From positions 1 through 5,944 of the forward strand of contig CAIXUF010001095.1 of assembly GCA_903922535.1 (NCBI GenBank): DNA of 5,944 nucleotides, read 5' to 3'. The stretch comes from Candidatus Hydrogenedentota bacterium (GTDB taxonomy: Bacteria; Hydrogenedentota; Hydrogenedentia; Hydrogenedentiales; CAITNO01). The notes under the pieces were generated by a model that saw only the letters and a program-made list of their open reading frames with translations, made no database searches and had not been told where the DNA came from. This document shows positions 1 through 3,200 of this stretch, piece after piece (the stretch's first letter is position 1; each line of letters opens with the position of its first letter). A program made the position numbers and the translations under genes.

Positions 1-210
1 GTGCTCTCCTGGTATGGACAGGGAGACTGGGCCAATATTGGCAACAATGATGAACGGGTTCCGGGCATTATCGAGCGCGACACGCCGCCAGACTTCACGT
101 TCCAGAACCCCGTGCATGTCTACGACGGGCCCGGAACGTACAACGTAACCCTGGCCGCGGGCAACTTCCTGGGCCAGAGTACCGCCACGGCGCAGGTCGT
201 CACGGTGGGT
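1..210 (+). other. PKD domain, C-terminal part
   Basis: Residues about 33-70 carry the standard second half of a PKD beta-sandwich: a F-QNPVHVY strand, the turn GPGTYNVTL, then a GQSTATAQVVTV final strand. The first 30 residues, with the run GDWANIGNNDERV, do not show the usual W-DFGDG core, so the domain is either divergent or carries an insertion, and its start may lie before the window. PKD domains in bacterial exoproteins are usually spacers or carbohydrate and protein binding modules. Confidence 0.8.
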
Positions 211-3200
211 GTGCCAAGCCCCACAGTGAGCGGCGTGAGTCCGGCGACTGTCTTGCCGGAAGGCGGCACTGTGTGGATTTCGGGTGCCGGTTTCTGGGTG
301 AACACCCCCGGCACACGTGTGCTCTTTGACGGGATCGATGCGGGTTCAGTCACGGTGTACGACCATACCGGGCTGTACTGTGAAGCGCCGTCCCATGCGG
401 TGGGATCTGTGGACGTCACGGTGATCAATCCGGACGGGCAGTCGGGCACCCTTGCAGGCGGACTTGAATACTACGTTCCAATTCCGCACCCCGCGGCGGT
501 CAGTCCCGCCTCGGGGCCGACCACGGGCGGCACGCCTGTCACCATCACCGGCGACACATTCGCCGGGTCCGGGGTGCGCGTTTTGTTTGACGGCATTGAG
601 GCAGCCGGTGTAACCACGATCGACTCAACGTCGATACGCTGCACCACGCCGGCCCATGACGCGGACGTGGTGGACGTTGTGATCATCAATCCAGACGGCG
701 AGTCGGGAACCCTTTCCGCCGCATTCACCTACCGGACACCGGGGGAACTTGCGGTCCGGGTGGATGGGGACAACACTTCCGGAGTGGAAGACGGAACCAC
801 TTGGGCGACGGCGTTTTCCTCCATTCAGGCCGGGATCGCGGCTGTTGCCGCATCGGGCCAGACCGGGGAAGTATGGGTTGCCGAAGGTGTCTACACCAAC
901 GCTCCGGGATGGGTGGTTGTGACCATGCAACCCTTCTGCGATCTGTACGGCGGCTTTGCCGGCGCTGAAGACCGGCGGGACCAGCGGGATCCCGCCGCGC
1001 ACACCACCATGATTGACGGCCAGAACGCGGCATCCTGCGTCTATGGCGCGGACAACGCCCGCTTGGACGGCTTCATTGTCACGCGCGGATATGCCTATGC
1101 CGGCGGCGGGCTGTACAACACCTCCACTTCGCCAACCGTGGCAAACTGCGTGTTCACAGGCAACTCGGCCTACGGATATGGCGGCGGCGGGGTGGGCAAC
1201 ATCAGTTCTTCGCCGACGCTGATTAACTGCATGTTCGTTGGCAACTCGGCCAATGGCGGCTATGGCTGCGGCGGCGGGCTGGGCAACATCAGTTCTTCGC
1301 CGACGCTGATCAACTGCACGTTTACCGGCAACTCTGCCAGTAACGGCTATGGCATTGGCGGCGGAATGGCCAACTACTACTCTTCGCCCACCGTGATCAA
1401 CTCCATCCTGTGGGGTGATTCCGCGTACTCAGGGGCGGAGATGGGCGACTATGGTTTGTCTTCGACGTTTGTGGCGTATTCATGTGTCCAGGGCGGATGC
1501 GCGGGTGCGGGCAACATTGACGCGGACCCGCTGTTTGTGGGCGGGGTTGGAGGCAGTCTGCAGCTTCAGGCGGGCTCTCCGTGCATCGACGCCGGCACTG
1601 CGGCGGGCGCGCCCGCTGCGGATATCCGCGGGGTGAGCCGTCCCCAGGGCGCGGGCGTGGATATGGGGGCCTACGAGGGATCGGCCGCGCCGCAAGACAT
1701 TGTCACGCTTGCCGTCCAGGTTTCTCCGGCCGGTTCCGGCGTCACAACACCCCCCGAAGGGGTGCATTCCTTTGTTCTTAACGAGATGGTGGCGCTGTTT
1801 GCCTCCACGTCCAAGGTCTACGCTTCGTTCGCGAACTGGACCGGCGACATTTCCAGCGTGTCCCCGCGCGCAAGCATTGCCATGGACGGCAACAAGTCGG
1901 TGACGGCGAACTTCTCGCTCGCAACCTACACACTGACCTACTCGGCGGGGGAACACGGAACGGTTAAGGGTGATTCTCCGCAGGTGGTGCAGTATGGCAG
2001 CGACGGCACGCCTGTGGAAGCCGTGCCCAATCCCGGGAGCCGTTTTGTTCAGTGGAGCGACGGTTCCACGCAGAACCCGCGCACGGATGTGAATGTGACG
2101 GGAGACATAACGGTGACGGCATTCTTCGCCGTGGTGCACACGCTGGCCTACACGGCGGATGAACACGGCGCCGTCTATGGCGCAGCGAACCAGACGGTGG
2201 ACGAGGGCATGAGCGGCACGGCGGTGACCGCTGTGGCGGACCTTGGCTGGCACTTTGTTCAGTGGAGTGACGGGTTGACGGGCGCGACACGCCAAGATGT
2301 GGATGTCATGGCGGACATCTCCGTTACAGCCCAGTTTGCCGAAGGGGCGGCGGTTTACCGGGTCAATGCGCTAAACACCGCGGGCCCGTGGGACGGTGCG
2401 ACTTGGGCCACGGCGTACCAGGACCTTCAGTCCGCTGTGGAAGCGGCGGCATACAACAACGGAGGCGAGGTGTGGGTTGCCGCGGGCACATACGTTTCTT
2501 TAAGCGATCCCGTGGTGACGATGCGGCCCGGAGTGGGCCTCTTTGGCGGGTTTGCAGGCACGGAAACAGCGGGGGACCAGCGCGATTGGTCGGCCAATGC
2601 GACCGTTATCGACGGGGAAAATACCCGCCGGTGCGTGGTCGGCGCCGATACGGCGGCACTGGACGGCTTTACCTTGGCGCGGGGCTACTCTTGGTCTGGC
2701 GGCGGGGTGTACAACGCATATTCCTCCCCAATCGTGGCGAACTGCACTTTCATAGGCAACTCAGCCTACTATTATGGCGGCGGCATGTATAATGACTCCG
2801 CTTCGCCGACGGTCATGAACTGCGTTTTCACGGGCAATTCGACCTCCTATTATGGCGGCGGCATGTATAACCAGTCCGCTTCGCCGATGATCATGAACTG
2901 CGTTTTCACGGGCAACTCAGGTTACTATTATGGCGGCGGGATGTATAACAACTCCGCTTCGCCGACGGTCACGAACTGCGTTTTCACGGGCAACTCGGCC
3001 TACTATTATGGCGGCGGCATGTACAACGGCTACCATTCCAGGCCGGCAGTGGTGAATTGTGTCCTTTGGGGTGATGTTGCACCTTGGGACGTGGAAATGT
3101 GCAGCGAATGGTACGCCACACCGTCGGTGACCTATTCCTGCATTCAGGGCGGCCATGAAGGCTTGGGCAACATCGATGCGGACCCGCTGTTTGTGGATGC

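Larger units (their letters stand above)
754..1680 (+). other. Right-handed parallel beta-helix domain 1 with three coils
   Basis: The entry segment has TWATAFSSIQAGI and GEVWVAEGVY, then LYGGFAGAED and TMIDGQN. This is the common start of bacterial beta-helix repeat proteins with a W-tA--lq and VWVA-G-Y pattern. The coils follow, with GGG motifs whose next codon lies at 1111, 1192, 1279 and 1366 (spacing 27, 29 and 29 residues) and FTGNS, FVGNS and FTGNS between them. The ILWGDSA strand and CVQGG turn cap the helix before the Q domain. The coil pattern recalls the GGA(I/L) and FxxN motifs of chlamydial Pmp proteins. No Asp or Lys catalytic set of pectate lyases is apparent. Confidence 0.88.
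754..2343 (+). repeat. Composite repeat module 1 (helix, Q domain, three InlB-like domains)
   Basis: This is the first of three large in-frame modules. It runs from VRVDGDNTSG to FAEG. The matching Arg codons of the three modules lie at 757, 2359 and 4012, so the module lengths are 1,602 and 1,653 bases. Content: beta-helix with three full coils, 56-residue Q domain, then InlB-like domains of types a, b and c. Its helix start (GVEDGTTWATAF) differs from the GPWDGA-WATAYQD form shared by modules 2 and 3. Confidence 0.9.

Noticed and set aside
1..3. GTG at the first base as the gene start.
   Set aside because: No upstream sequence is visible. What follows is mid-domain PKD sequence with no signal peptide, so it is better read as an internal Val codon.
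1013..2792. Several 60-135 codon open frames in the other plus-strand frames, such as 1013-1222, 1415-1636 and 2388-2792.
   Set aside because: They overlap the long frame fully and encode Arg/Pro/Ala-rich sequence with no domain. Their beginnings recur in each module, as expected of shadows of repeats.
2707..3018. CRISPR-like array, because of regular 78-base spacing.
   Set aside because: The whole period is conserved coding repeat with no unique spacers, and it translates to beta-helix coils in the long frame.
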